Source: Moringa oleifera | Lineage: Eukaryota > Streptophyta > Magnoliopsida > Brassicales > Moringaceae | Assembly (NCBI GenBank): GCA_021397835.1 | Contig: JAJFZO010000229.1 | Location: 7,091,001 to 7,155,000, forward strand | Direction of reading: 5' to 3' | Length of the DNA: 64,000 bases | Part shown: positions 44,776 through 57,251 of the stretch, one piece after another | How the letters are laid out: each line of letters opens with the position of its first letter | How positions within the stretch are numbered: position 1 is the first letter of the stretch | The notes under the pieces: generated by a model | Told to the model about the DNA's origin: nothing | Databases searched by the model: none | The model's input: only the letters and a program-made list of their open reading frames with translations | Program-made: the position numbers and the translations under genes

Positions 44776-46290
44776 CTAGCTTGCTGGGTGCCAACGAGCC
44801 ATGCGAGCTACTCCCTGCCCATCCCAAATAGGCAGACGTTGGGCTTGGGGAATCCAGCGCACATGGCATGGGCAGGGCGGCTTGCTGCCTTGCCCATCCA
44901 GTCGGTGGTGCGTGGCTGTGGTGGCCACCACGTCGACAGGCAGGTGGCCTGCGACGTCAGTCAAAGAGTGTGGGATGCCTGATCAGTAGCCAATGGAGTG
45001 GGAGAAATATGAGAAATGAAATCCACTAAATTATGGGCAACAAAACGAGAAAAATCCTAGGATAATGAGTGGGGATGTGGCTAGACAAGCTCGGTGGTGT
45101 GGGCGACGAAGCTAATGATGATGCATGCTATGCGAGGGCCAAATCACTAAGGGGATTTCGAGCATGCAGAGTGCTTCGTTGTAGGCCCTCGAGGTGACGG
45201 ACTAGGGGTTGGATCCTGACGCTTAGGCTTGCCTAGGTGGACTCATTGCGCAACATGATTGACGTCATGATCGTTGGCCATTAGCATCGAGCGAGCCATT
45301 CGGCCAACCTGGGCACTGCGTGACACCCCTGCTGCCAAGGCCTCATCATTGGAAAAAATGTGGGAAATGAAATTTGCTAAATCATGGGATAATGAGCTGG
45401 GATGTGGCTAGACAAGCATGACGGTGTGGGCGACGAAGCTAATGATGATGCATGCTACGCGAGGGCTAAATCGTTGGGGGGATTTTGAGCATGCGGAGTG
45501 CTTCATCGCAGGCCCTCAAGGTGACAGACACGGGGTTAGATCACAACGCTCAAAGTTGCTGAGGCAGACTCATTGTGCAGTGCGATTGAAGACACGATCA
45601 TCGGTCGTTAGCATTGAGCGAGCCACACGGCCAGCCTGGGCACCGCGTGAAACCCCTACTGCTAAGGCCTCATTGATGGTCCCTTGCCATCGAAGAATCG
45701 TCTCTCACTATTGAAATAATTTCATGGATAGTGGCTTGGGTGTGGCGACACTCGACGACTGCATGATCGATGTGCCTTTCGCTTGTCGGCTTGCAGCTTG
45801 TTTGGGGCTATTGCTGCGCATTTATTCGTGTGACGTGTGAGTGGTGATCTAGTCGTGTGCGTTGGCAGGCTCCATGCTCCTGCATCGAACTATCGGCTAG
45901 CACGTCGCTTTAAGCTCAACCCTGAGCCATATGTTGGCTTTTCATGGGTGACATCGGGACCTGTGTTACGTGCCTTCACAAACGAAATTCGATGATTCGA
46001 GTCGGTTGTTTTTGCACCATGTCCCTTGTGGGCATAGGTGGAAACCTAAGTCAGGCCTCGTGCTCCAATTGCAGCTTGCTTTAGCATGCGGCTACTTTGG
46101 CACATGGGCCCTCGATCGTCCCCTTGGGTGTGAAAAGTGTTGCAACAGGAGTGGCCTCGGCCTCTGCTTGTCCAAGCGAAAGCATTTGTCCCACGTCCCA
46201 TCAATTTTGAATGATGACCGTGATAGCTTTGGCCTCAACAAGCCTTGCGGCATGCTTCGGTCCTAGTTGGTGCAGTGTCTCAAAGGATAC
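44776..46290 (+). other. 5' ETS with an internal ~350-bp duplication
   Basis: Aligns with 29,661-30,805 but contains a segment twice: 45,001-45,350 and 45,351-45,690 (each begins with a GAAATGAAAT and CTAAAT.ATGGG stretch and ends near CCAAGGCCTCAT). The rest runs to the 18S start without a supported gene. Confidence 0.75.
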
Positions 46291-46635
46291 TACTTGGTTG
46301 ATCCTGCTAGTAGTCATATGCTTGTCTTAAAGATTAAGCCATGCATGTGTAAGTATGAACTAATTTAGATTGTGAAACTGCGAATGGCTCATTAAATCAG
46401 TTATAGTCTGTTTGATGGTACCTACTACTCAGATACCCATAGTAATTCTAGAGCTAATACGAGTAACAAACCCTGACATTTGGAAGGGGCGCATTTATTA
46501 GACAAAAGGTCGATGCAGGCTTCACCCGTTATTTTGATGATTCATGATAACTCTACAGATCGCAAGGCCATCATGCCAGCGGCGCATCATTCAAATTTTT
46601 GCCTATTAACTTTCGAAGGTAGGATAGTTGCCTAG
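46291..46635 (+). rRNA. 18S rRNA 5' fragment (U4 unit)
   Basis: 345 nt from TACTTGGTTGATCCTGC to TAGTTGCCTAG, the last five bases being the left target duplication of the element. It shows where the insertion lies in 18S: after about nucleotide 345. Confidence 0.92.
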
Positions 46636-47655
46636 TGTTAGACCCTTGAATGTGGGTAATTGGTAGAGGCATGGTGAATCTTGCTCCATGCCCGGACATA
46701 CAAGTGTGGAGGACCACGCTAGCAAGGCAAAAAACGCATGAGTTAGATATGAAAACGAATGCGGGAGACTTGGTGAGAAACTGAGTTTCATACTTATAGT
46801 GGCGAGATTCGATGGTGAGTTGGGAACGTTGTGGAGCAAGGGATGAAGCACAAAAACAGACCCATAAGCCTGCTTAAGGGGAAAGCAGCAGGGATGCCTC
46901 AAGCAAGCACCAGCATATGATGGTGTGAATATGTCCAGTGACGGGAACATCGGGCAGAATCCGAGAACCCAGCTTGGCATGGATGGAAAGTCCAGCAAGC
47001 GAAGATATTCCACAAAGAAAGGATATGGCTATTGGCTAGAGGAGGATTAAGGTGATACAAGGATAAGAAAGAGATGTCTATCTGGAAAGCCAAGAGAGAT
47101 AAGGCTCGAAAAGAGTCCTGAACAGAAACCACCTCCTCAAGCCTATCCAAATTGGTTGAAAGCGGATAAGAAGGATTAGAGAAGACTTCAAAGAAGATGA
47201 GATCCTTAACTCAAGGAGAGTCCTTGCAAGAGAAGGATGCTATCTAAACTTTGAAGATAGCCGTAATGAGATAAATATTCATGATCAAGATTGGGTGGCC
47301 TATCTGAAAAACGTGGGATAACTAAGAGAGAGTGTTTGAGTAGGACAGTCCTTAACTAGTATAAAAAAAGGGCTTGGGTTCAGTTGTAAACACATTGAGT
47401 AATACAAACTCAAGTGTATAGGTAGCTAGAGGCTTTGGGTGCTTTTAGAGAGAGACCCTTCTATTGTAAAAAGTTCCTTTATTTTTAATAAAGGTTAAGA
47501 AAGAGTTCTCGTAATACCGTCTTCTTACTTTGCGTTTTGCATTATTGGCTCTTATTCTTCTTTTGGAATGGGTTTAGAAAGTTGTGCTGGTTAGGTGGAC
47601 GCATCTAGCGCCATCACACTAGAGTTGCGCTGATCCCGCAATCGATGGTGTGACA
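46636..47655 (+). repeat. 5' LTR of E3 (short form)
   Basis: TGTTAGACCC to GGTGTGACA, 1020 bp with one minisatellite copy (47,210-47,245). TATA-like TATAAAAAAAG near 47,360. Preceded by CCTAG. Confidence 0.9.
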
Positions 47656-47658
47656 GTT

Positions 47659-47671
47659 TGATATCAGAGCG
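47659..47671 (+). other. tRNA-iMet primer binding site of E3 (one mismatch)
   Basis: TTGATATCAGAGCG region three bases after the LTR; the usual TGGTATCAGAGC with a G-to-A change. Confidence 0.75.
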
Positions 47672-47730
47672 TGGTTTCGATCACCCCTTTCTCTCAAACT
47701 CGTGGTTGATCTTATCGCTGCCAAGGCCCT

Positions 47731-48803
47731 ATGCCAGGAGGGAGTGAGTCAATATAAAAGCGTGTTGCTTAGTTAGAAAAGATCGTTGGTACACTGACAG
47801 AGGGATCAACATGCACGCTAGCTGAGTTAATGGAGACAATCGCCCAGCAACAATCCTCGATGGAAAAGGACATCGAAAACCTCAAGGAAACTGTGAGGAG
47901 CCTTGAGTTCGAGATCAGTTTGCTAAAAAGGGCTCCCCTCACCCCTACAGTAGGGGTAGACTCTACTATGACTAAGCTGAAGGTGCCAGAACCAAAGCCA
48001 TTTTCTGGAGAGAGGAACACCAAGGAGTTGGAGAACTTTTTGTGGGATATAGAATAGTACTTCAAAGCTGCTAGAGTGCCCGAAGATGACCAGGTAATGA
48101 TCACATCCATGTACTTATCTGGTGATGCTAAGTTGTGGTGGTGCACCTGTATACAGGATGACACTCTCATGGGAAGGCGCAGCATTGATTCATATGAGAC
48201 ACTCAAAAGGGAATTGAAGGAGCAATTCCTACCATGCAACACCTCATTCATGGCTAAGGAACAACTAAAACGCTTGAAGCAGACAGGTCTAGTGTGTGAC
48301 TTCATCAAGGAATTCAGTTCACTGATGCTGGACATTAAGAACATGTTAGAAAGGATAGGTTGTTTAACTTCCTATCAGGCTTACAGTCATGGGCTCAAGA
48401 AGAACTAAGGCCGCAAGGTGTCAAAGACTTGCCCTCAGCATTTTCCGTGGCGGATAGCTTGGTGGATTTCAAGTACTCGGGTGGTACTCCCGAAAAGAAA
48501 GGTGAGAAACGAGGGAAGGTTGGAAAAGAGATGAAAAAGCCCAATGGCAAGGGCAAGAAAAAGAAGAATGCTAAGTCCAGTAAGCCTGAGGGCTCATCCC
48601 CTTTGAAAGGAAAGGGAAAGAATGTAGACCAACGGGGTTGCTTCTTATGTAACAGGCCACATAGAGCACGCGGCTGTCCTCGCAAGGAGAAGTTAGCGAT
48701 GCTCATGGCAGCAGAGGATTTCTCCGAGGAAAAGGAAGGGAATGCCACAACTCGGGTGAATCCAATCCAGTTGCTGAATGCGATCACACCCAAAAACTTA
48801 TAG
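47731..48803 (+). pseudogene. gag remnant of E3
   Basis: ATG at 47,731 (MPGGSES). After early stops the frame is open at 47,830-48,057 (KETVRSLEFEI, SGERNTKELENFLWDIE), interrupted by a TAG where a Gln codon is expected, then open to about 48,350, where a small deletion shifts the frame. The shifted frame 48,360-48,803 holds FNFLSGLQSWAQEEL, a Lys-rich stretch and an intact CCHC knuckle CFLCNRPHRARGC at about 48,638-48,676. Confidence 0.85.
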
Positions 48804-48824
48804 AAAGGGTTTATCTATGTCTCG

Positions 48825-49199
48825 ATGAAGGTAAACGGGAATGATGCAATGACAATGTTGGATACAAGAGTTACCAACAATTTCATCATGGAAAGAGTAG
48901 TGGGAAAGCTCAGGCTTAAGCTTTCTCCAGCCTCGATCAAGTTCAAAGCAATGAATGCTGAGGCAAAGGCAGTATGCGAAGCTGCCACTAGGACCCTTGA
49001 AGTAGGCGAATGGAAAGGTACGTCTAACTTCATGATAACTCAGTTAGATGACTTTGATGTTACCTTGGGTCAAGAATTCTTCAGACAAAATAAGGCATTG
49101 GTGATGCCCCACTTAGGTGGACTACTCATGGCTGATGAGCGAGCCGCGAGCCTAATTAGAACCGAAGCAGTAAGAGAGCTTTCGGTAGATAAGAAATAG
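48825..49199 (+). pseudogene. protease remnant of E3
   Basis: Full-length protease domain with LDTRVTNNFIME in place of the DTG active site, so probably inactive. LDDFDVTLGQEFFRQ and MPHLGG follow. It ends DKK then TAG, as in the other copies. Confidence 0.8.
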
Positions 49200-49250
49200 A
49201 TTGCATTACAATTTGTAAAGCAACTTAAGTTAGGACTGCAAAAGGCTGAA

Positions 49251-50873
49251 GTGACGATGGTGGCAGCACTATTTGAGGTAAAACCAGATCAGGTTGTAAA
49301 GGTGCCCAACAAGATCGCTGAAGTGTTGAGGAAATTTAACGACATGATGCCACCAGAGCTCCCCATGACATTGCCTCCGAGGAGGAATCTTGATCATATG
49401 ATTGAGTTACTTTCGGGTGCTAGACCCCTTGCTCAAGCACCATATCGAATGCCCTTATTAGAACTAGCCAAACTATGAAAGCAACTAGACAAGCTGTTGG
49501 AAGCGGTTTCATTTAGTTGTCGAAGGCCCTTTATGGAGCACCTGTGCTATTCCAGCGAAAACAAGATGGCTCGTTGAGAATGTGCATTGATTATCGAGCA
49601 TTAAACAAGGTAACGGTAAAGAACAAATATCCGGTGCCAAACGTTGTTGACTTATTTGATCGGTTGTCATGGGCCAAGTACTTTACAAAGCTAGACTTGC
49701 GGTCGGGATACTGGTAACTCAGAATAACTGAAGGGGACGAAGTAAAAATCACATGCGTCACAAGGTACGACTCTCATGAGTTCATGGTGATGCCCTTCCG
49801 GCTAACCAATGCGCCTGCTACCTTTTGTAATCTTATAAAAGATGTATTGTTTGAGTTTTTGGACAAGTTTGTGGTAGTCTACTTGGATGACATTGTGGTC
49901 TATAGCGAGACCATAGACGACCACGCAAACTCATGAGTGGCCAGCCTCGTGAAAAGTTGCTGAATTGTGATCATTCCTTGGGCTCATACACTATTACAAA
50001 TGGTTCTTCAAAGGATATTTGATCAAGAGCAACCCTTTAACGAACTTGTTAAAGAAAGATAGCCCGTGGGTATGGACGAATGAATGCAACAAGGCTGTCG
50101 AGGGATTAAAATAGGCAGTAGCCTCAGAAACAGTACTATCCCTACCGAACTTTGGAGAGCCATTCAAGGTAGTCACAGACGTTTCTATCGAGCAACCGGG
50201 GGTGTGTTGGTGCAGAATGGCATCCCGTGGCATTCGAGAGTCGAAAACTCAAGGATGCAGAGCGGCGTTGTTCGACTCATGAAAAAGAGATGACAGCTGT
50301 TGTCCATTGCCTAGGGACATAGCGGCATTACTTGCTTGGGACAAAATTTGAGGTAATTACTGACAATGTCGCTAATACCTATATTCGCTCGCAGAAAAAG
50401 CTATCTCTGAAACAAGCAAGATGGCAAGAGTTTGTGGCAAAGTTTGATTTTATGTGGGAACACAAACCAGGCAAATAAAACATTGTTGCTAATGCACTAA
50501 GCTTTCATAAAAGTGCAAACTTATATAGCCGCTTTGACGAGTGTCCAGAGCGACTTACTCGAGCAAATAAGATTGGTAGTTGGGGAAGATACCGAGTATG
50601 CTCGACTCATGGAGGAGGTGAGCAAAGGCTTGATGCAAAGATACTAGATCGAGGATGGGTTGCTATATGCTCGAAGAGGTAGACTGTTTATGCCTATGTC
50701 TAGAGGACTTCAGAAACTGTTACTAAGGGAAACCCATGACCCACTATGGGCAGGTCACCTGGGCGTCGAGAGGATGCTTGCACTACTGATAAAAGCCTAT
50801 TACTGGCCCAAGATTGATAGGAAGATGTGGAGGCCTATGTTTGCACATTCTTAGTGTGCCAACAAGACAAAAT
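49251..50873 (+). pseudogene. RT/RNase H/integrase N-terminus of E3, copy A
   Basis: Leader 49,251-49,478; TGA replaces an Arg codon at 49,476; a one-base loss near 49,506 shifts the frame. RT fingers ([19 protein letters not shown]) and YLDDIVVYS (about 49,879-49,905) are present, but about 150 bp of the RT thumb are deleted at 49,936. RNase H pieces follow, then the integrase zinc-domain start (THDPLWAGHLGVERML, about 50,733). It ends at ...CAAGACAAAATG, where the scrambled block begins. Confidence 0.85.
49471..50873 (+). repeat. 1.4-kb direct duplication, copy A
   Basis: Matches 51,618-53,020 with an offset of 2147 bp; I found one difference (T at 49,828, C in copy B). All other related pairs in the window differ at many positions, so this duplication is very recent or artificial. 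Confidence 0.88.
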
Positions 50874-51617
50874 GCCACAGGACCCTCAGTAGAAATAAGG
50901 CCGCAAGTCAAAGACTTGCCCTCTTTGATTCCGTGGCGGATAGCTTCAGACAAAATAAGGGTGGGTCCCGAATGAGAAACGAGCTGTGGCGAGCCGCGAA
51001 AAATTAGAACCGGGCAGTAAGAGAGCTTTCCAGCAAGAAATGATTGCATTACCTTTGAAAAAGGAACTTAAGAATGCCAAAAGGCTTCTTCTTATGTAAC
51101 AGCACTATTCCTCGCAAGGTTAATGCTCATGGCAGCCTCCGAGGATGCCAGGGTGAATGTTGCTGAAAGCTATGTCCCAACAAGACCAAGCTGGACGGCT
51201 TAGGATCAAGTTCAAAGCAATGAATGCTGACAAAGGCAGTATGCGAAGCTGCCACCCCTTGAGTAGGCGAATGGAAAGGTACGTCTAACTTCATGATAAC
51301 TCATTAGCCCTCCGACAAAATAAGGCATTGGTGATGCCCCACTTAGGTGGACTACTCATGGCTGATGAGCGAGCCGCGAGCCTAATTAGATTTTCGGTAG
51401 ATAAGAAATAGATTGCTTACAATTTGTAAAGCAACTTAAGTTAGGACTGCTAAGTGACGATGGTGGCAGCACTATTTGCCAGATCAGGTTGTAAAGGTGC
51501 AACAAGATCGCTGAAGTGTTGAGGAAATTTAACGACATGATGCCACTTGACATTAGGAGGAATCTTGAGCTTTCGGGTGCTAGAAAGCACCATATCGAAT
51601 GCCCTTATTAGAACTAA
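50874..51617 (+). other. scrambled block made of gag-protease pieces
   Basis: Built from short pieces of 48,400-49,470 with many gaps of a few to ~30 bp. Order is mixed at first: a gag piece (~50,905), a protease piece (~50,944), a gag piece (~50,960), the protease end (~50,988). From about 51,200 it is colinear with 48,935-49,470 but repeatedly gapped. No frame survives. It looks like interleaved low-quality sequence or complex repair. Confidence 0.7.
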
Positions 51618-53020
51618 AACTATGAAAGCAACTAGACAAGCTGTTGGAAGCGGTTTCATTTAGTTGTCGAAGGCCCTTTATGGAGCACCTGTGCTATTCC
51701 AGCGAAAACAAGATGGCTCGTTGAGAATGTGCATTGATTATCGAGCATTAAACAAGGTAACGGTAAAGAACAAATATCCGGTGCCAAACGTTGTTGACTT
51801 ATTTGATCGGTTGTCATGGGCCAAGTACTTTACAAAGCTAGACTTGCGGTCGGGATACTGGTAACTCAGAATAACTGAAGGGGACGAAGTAAAAATCACA
51901 TGCGTCACAAGGTACGACTCTCATGAGTTCATGGTGATGCCCTTCCGGCTAACCAATGCGCCTGCTACCTTTTGCAATCTTATAAAAGATGTATTGTTTG
52001 AGTTTTTGGACAAGTTTGTGGTAGTCTACTTGGATGACATTGTGGTCTATAGCGAGACCATAGACGACCACGCAAACTCATGAGTGGCCAGCCTCGTGAA
52101 AAGTTGCTGAATTGTGATCATTCCTTGGGCTCATACACTATTACAAATGGTTCTTCAAAGGATATTTGATCAAGAGCAACCCTTTAACGAACTTGTTAAA
52201 GAAAGATAGCCCGTGGGTATGGACGAATGAATGCAACAAGGCTGTCGAGGGATTAAAATAGGCAGTAGCCTCAGAAACAGTACTATCCCTACCGAACTTT
52301 GGAGAGCCATTCAAGGTAGTCACAGACGTTTCTATCGAGCAACCGGGGGTGTGTTGGTGCAGAATGGCATCCCGTGGCATTCGAGAGTCGAAAACTCAAG
52401 GATGCAGAGCGGCGTTGTTCGACTCATGAAAAAGAGATGACAGCTGTTGTCCATTGCCTAGGGACATAGCGGCATTACTTGCTTGGGACAAAATTTGAGG
52501 TAATTACTGACAATGTCGCTAATACCTATATTCGCTCGCAGAAAAAGCTATCTCTGAAACAAGCAAGATGGCAAGAGTTTGTGGCAAAGTTTGATTTTAT
52601 GTGGGAACACAAACCAGGCAAATAAAACATTGTTGCTAATGCACTAAGCTTTCATAAAAGTGCAAACTTATATAGCCGCTTTGACGAGTGTCCAGAGCGA
52701 CTTACTCGAGCAAATAAGATTGGTAGTTGGGGAAGATACCGAGTATGCTCGACTCATGGAGGAGGTGAGCAAAGGCTTGATGCAAAGATACTAGATCGAG
52801 GATGGGTTGCTATATGCTCGAAGAGGTAGACTGTTTATGCCTATGTCTAGAGGACTTCAGAAACTGTTACTAAGGGAAACCCATGACCCACTATGGGCAG
52901 GTCACCTGGGCGTCGAGAGGATGCTTGCACTACTGATAAAAGCCTATTACTGGCCCAAGATTGATAGGAAGATGTGGAGGCCTATGTTTGCACATTCTTA
53001 GTGTGCCAACAAGACAAAAT
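51618..53020 (+). repeat. 1.4-kb direct duplication, copy B
   Basis: Second copy of 49,471-50,873, with the same stops, the same RT thumb deletion and the same frame breaks. Unlike copy A it continues into true downstream integrase sequence (GATAAAAGGAGGGAGGTGG at 53,021), so copy B is the one in the original context. Confidence 0.88.
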
Positions 53021-54180
53021 GGATAAAAGGAGGGAGGTGGTTTTGCTCCAACCCTTGCCCATTCCGGAACACCCATGGGAGTCGGTGTCAATGGATTTCA
53101 TTGTGGGCTTCCCAAAGTCAAAGTGACTATCCGCTATAATGGTGATTATTGATAGGTTCTCAAAGGATGCTATCTTTCTTCCTGTTACTCAAGTGTGCCC
53201 AGCTGATACTGTCACTAAGATGTTTTTCAAACATGTTGTTAAGTTGTTTGGGTTGCTACAAAGACAATGTGAGTGATAGAGATGCCAGATTCACGGGAAG
53301 ATTCCGAACAGTGTTGCTAAACATGATGGAAACAGAACTCAAATTCTCCACAGCAAACCATCCACAGACGGTCAAGCAGAGAGGGTAAATAGCTTGCTGG
53401 AGGAGTATTTGTGGCACTACGTGACTTCAAACTAAAGACATTGGCTTGAATTATTGGATGTAGCGTAATTTTGCTACAACATCCATCGCTCATCATCGAC
53501 AGGTCTAAGTCCCGCAGAGGTAGCTATTGGGCAACAACAAACGACGCCCTATGAGATAGCCAAGCAGAGGAGCCAAAGAAGTTGTCTAGTAGCCTACCGC
53601 TATGCTTGGGATAAGCAAGAGTTAATTGACCAAGTGAAGGATAGCTGTTTTAAGGCACAAAGGCATATGAAGAAATATGCTGACAAAAAGAGACGTGATG
53701 TTGAATTCCAAGTTGGGGACATGGTGCTACTGAAGCTAACACCTCAAATTTGGAAGAAAATCACAAAGAAGGGAGTTCATCAAGGCCTTATCCCAAGGTA
53801 CGATGGACCATTCAAGATCGAAAAGAAACTTAGAGCAACAGCTTATAAGTTGAAGCTACCGCAACATCTAAAGATGCACCCAACATTCCACGTGAGCTTC
53901 CTCAACGAGTTTCAAGAAGATGCCAATCGCGAACACAAGCAGGCTAAGTGTGCACCGCTGGTAACTCAAGTTCAATTTGACAAGAAAATAAAGAAAATCG
54001 TTGATCATCAAACAGAGGGCTATAGTAAGATGAATCGAAGGACATACTACCTAGTCCAGTGGAAAGGCACCAGTGAGGTGGATAGGAGTTGGGAAAAAGA
54101 TATCACATTGTGGTAATTCGAGGACCAGTTTAGGGCGTATCAGAACACTAAATCGACGAGGACCTTGGGCTTTTCTGGTG
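53021..54180 (+). pseudogene. integrase and chromodomain of E3
   Basis: The DDE core keeps the first Asp (SMDFIVGF near 53,090) and DRDARF (about 53,278), then frameshifts and stops. The frame 53,634-54,116 carries the C-terminal domain with FQVGDMVLLKLTPQ, GPY/F-like LIPRYDGPFKI, HPTFHVSF, and a chromodomain YYLVQWKGTSEVDRSWEKD (about 54,040-54,100) ending at a TAA where the related copy reads WQF. Integrase would insert the DNA copy; the chromodomain would bind chromatin. Confidence 0.87.
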
Positions 54181-54189
54181 GGGGTCGTT

Positions 54190-55210
54190 TATCAGACCCT
54201 TGAATCTGAGTACCAAGGCCTAGGCATGGTGAGTCTTGCTCCATCCCCGGACCTACAAGCGTGGAGGACCACGCTAGCAAGGCAAAAACACATGAGTTAG
54301 ATATGAAAACGAATGCGGGAGACTTAGTGAGAAATCGAGTTTCATACTTATTGTGGCAAGATTCGATGGTGAGTTGGGAATGCTATGGAGCGAGGAATGA
54401 AGCACATAAATAGACCCATAAGCCCGCTTAAAGGGAAAGTGGTAGAGACGCCTCAAGCAAGCACCAGCACATGGTGGTGCAAATATGTCCAGTGATGGGA
54501 ACACAAGGCAGAATCTGAGAACCCAGCTTGGCATGCATGGAAAGTCCAGCAAGCGAAGATATTCCACAAAGAAAGGATATGGCTATTGCCTTGAGGAGGA
54601 TCAAGGTGACAGAAGGACAAGAAAGAGATGTCTATCCCAAAAGCCAAGGGAGATAAGGCTCGAAAAGAGTCCTGAATGAAAACCACCTCCTCAAGCCTAT
54701 CCAACCAGTTAAAAGCAGATAAGAAGGCTTAGAGAGGACTTCAAAAGAGATGAGATCCTTGACTCAAAGAGAGTTCTTGTGAGAGAAGGATGCCATCCAA
54801 ACTTTGAAGATAAGCCTCAATGAGATAAAGATTCCTGATCAAGATCGGGTGGCCTATCCGAAAAATGTGGGATAACTAAGAGAGAGTGTTTGAATAGGAC
54901 ACTCCTCAACTAGTATAAAAAGGGGGCTTGGGTTCAGTTATAAACACATTGAGTAATACAAACTCAAGTGTGTGGTTAGCTAGAGGCTTTGGGTGCTTTT
55001 AGAGAGAGACCCTTCTTTTCTAAAGAGTTCCTTTATTTTCAATAAAGGTTGAGAAAGAGTTCTTGTAATACCGTCTTCTTACTTTGCATTTTGCATTGTT
55101 GGCTCTTATTATTTTTTTTGGCACAGGCTTAGATAGTTGGGCTGGTTAGGTGGATGCATCTAGCGCCATCACACTAGAGTTACGTTGATCCCGTAACTGA
55201 CGGTGTGACA
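54190..55210 (+). repeat. 3' LTR of E3 (short form)
   Basis: TATCAGACCC (first G changed to A) to GGTGTGACA, 1021 bp, one minisatellite copy (54,765-54,800), TATA-like box near 54,914. A purine tract GGTGGGGGTCG precedes it and target CCTAC follows. Confidence 0.9.
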
Positions 55211-55771
55211 CCTACTATGGTGGTGACGGGTGATGTAGAATTAGGGTTTGATTCTGGAGAGGGAGCCTATGAAACGGCTACCACATCTAAAGAAGGTAGC
55301 AGGTGCACAAATTACCTAATCTTGACAAAGGGAGGTAGTGACAATAAATGACAACACCGGGCTCTTCGAGTTTGGTAATTGGAATGAGTACAATCTAAAT
55401 CCCTTAACGAGGATCCATTAGAGGGCAAGTCTAGTGCCAGCAACCACGGTAATTCCAGCTCCAACAGCATATATTTAAGTTATTGCAGTTTAAAAGGTCA
55501 TAGTTGGACCTTGGGATGGGTCGATCGGTCTACCTACGGTGTGCACCAATTGGCTCGTCCCTACTGCCAGCGATGCACTCCTGGCCTTAACTGACTGGGT
55601 TGTGCGTCCAATGCTGTTACTTTGAAAAAATTAGAGTGCTCAAAGAAAGCCTACACTCTTAATACATTAGCATGGGATAACATCATAGGATTTTAATCTT
55701 ATTCTGTTGGCCTTTGAGATCGGAGTAATGATTAACAGGAATAGTCGAGAGCATTCGTATTTCATAGTTAG

Positions 55772-55843
<72 letters not shown>

Positions 55844-55848
55844 AAACA

Positions 55849-55882
<34 letters not shown>

Positions 55883-56661
55883 ATAGTCTCAACCATAAAC
55901 GATGCCGATCAGGGATCAACGGATGTTACTTTTAGGACTCCGTTAGCACCTTATGAGAAATCAAAGTCTTTGGGTTCTGAGGGGAGTATGGTTATAAGGC
56001 TGAAACTTAAAGGAATTAATGGAAGGGCACCACCAAGAGTGGAGCCTGTGGCTTAATTTAACTCAACATGGGGAACCTTACTAAGTCCAAACATAATAAG
56101 GATTGACAGACTGAGAGCTTTTTCTTAATTTTATGGGTGGTGGTGCATCGTTGTTCTTAGTTGGTGGAAATTCCGTTAACGAACGAGACCTTATCCTAGT
56201 AACTAGCTACGTGGAGATGACCCTCCACGACCAGCTTCTTAGAGGGACTATGGCCGCTTAGGCCAAGGAAGTATGAGGCAATAACAGGTCTGTGATGCCC
56301 TTGGACGTTTTGGGCCGTACAAGCGCTACGCTGATGTATTCAATGAGTTTATAGCCTTGGCCGATAGGCCCGGGCAGTCTTTGAAATCTCATCATGATGG
56401 GGATAGATCATTGCAATTGTTGGTCTTCAACAAGGAATTCCTAGTAAGTGCGAGTCATCAGCTCGTGTTGACTACGTCACTGCGCTTTATACACATTGTC
56501 GAATGCTCCTACCGATTGAATGGTTCAGTGAAGTGTTCGAATCATGGCGACGTGGGCGATTCGCCCCTCCAACATCGTGAGAAGTCTACTAAACCTTATC
56601 ATTTAGAGGAAGGAGAAGTAGTAACAAGGTTTTCGTAGGTGAACCCGCGGAATGATCATTG
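55211..56661 (+). rRNA. 18S rRNA 3' part (U4 unit)
   Basis: Resumes at CCTACTATGGTGGTGACGGG and ends ATGATCATTG. With 46,291-46,635 it gives about 1.79 kb, an essentially full 18S split by the element. The decoding region is strongly altered (ACATTGTCGAATGCTCC near 56,495). Confidence 0.92.
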
Positions 56662-56872
56662 TCGAAAATTCCCTCAGCGAAATGACTCGCGAACACGTTG
56701 TAAACACACCGGCGTGGTAAGGGTGCACGGGCTCGCCCCCAAGCCCCTCGTCACATGCAATAACATAACCCACAGCGTGGGATGCGCTAAGGAACTCTAA
56801 TGAAAAAGCACATCGCAATCGCCCTGATCTCAGTACATGACTGGCAGTCATGTCGTCCCTAAATGATGTCTA
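56662..56872 (+). other. ITS1
   Basis: Starts TCGAAAATTCCCTCAGCG; similar to the other copies, lacking the GGGCTCTCGAGCCCC part. Confidence 0.8.
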
Positions 56873-57036
56873 AAATGACTCTCGCCAATGGATATCTTGA
56901 CTCTTGCATCGATGAAGAATGTAGCAAAATGCGATAATTGGTGTGAATTGCAAAATCCCATGAACTATCGAGTCCTTGAACGTAAGTTACGCCCGAACCC
57001 ATCAGGCCAAGGGCACGTCTGCCAAGGTGTCAAGCA
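56873..57036 (+). rRNA. 5.8S rRNA, decayed
   Basis: 164 nt beginning AAATGACTCTCGCCAATGG. Changes such as TATCTTGACTCTTGCATCG replace conserved CG-containing sequence. Confidence 0.9.
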
Positions 57037-57251
57037 TCATCACCCCTGACCGCCCCCACATCCCTTCGGGGAGTGGATGGACCATCGCGAGGCTGATGTT
57101 GGCCTCCCATGTGCCTTCGACTCGTGGTTGGCCTAAAAAAGAGCTTCGAGCAATGCCGCGTCATAGCTTGGCGGTGGTAGAGAAAGCCTCATGGTGCCTC
57201 ATGTGCACGTCGCTCGCTCGCGGCTCACGGACCCAACGATTCGATCGAGAT
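57037..57251 (+). other. ITS2
   Basis: Spacer between 5.8S and 26S with the GGTTGGCCTAAAAAAGAGC block. Confidence 0.8.

Larger units (their letters stand above)
46636..55210 (+). mobile_element. E3: complete-span chromovirus in 18S with internal duplication
   Basis: 5' LTR, PBS, gag, protease, RT, RNase H, integrase, chromodomain and 3' LTR, flanked by the target duplication CCTAG (46,631) / CCTAC (55,211). It is 8.6 kb because part of pol (49,471-50,873) is repeated at 51,618-53,020, with a scrambled block between. Frames are broken in every domain. It is inserted in sense at the same 18S base as E2 and R1, and both LTRs are short forms. Confidence 0.88.

Noticed and set aside
47769..48344. 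191-codon minus-strand frame, and the matching antisense frame at 1849-2463
   Set aside because: Both lie antisense to well-recognised gag sequence; they are shadows of its codon pattern.
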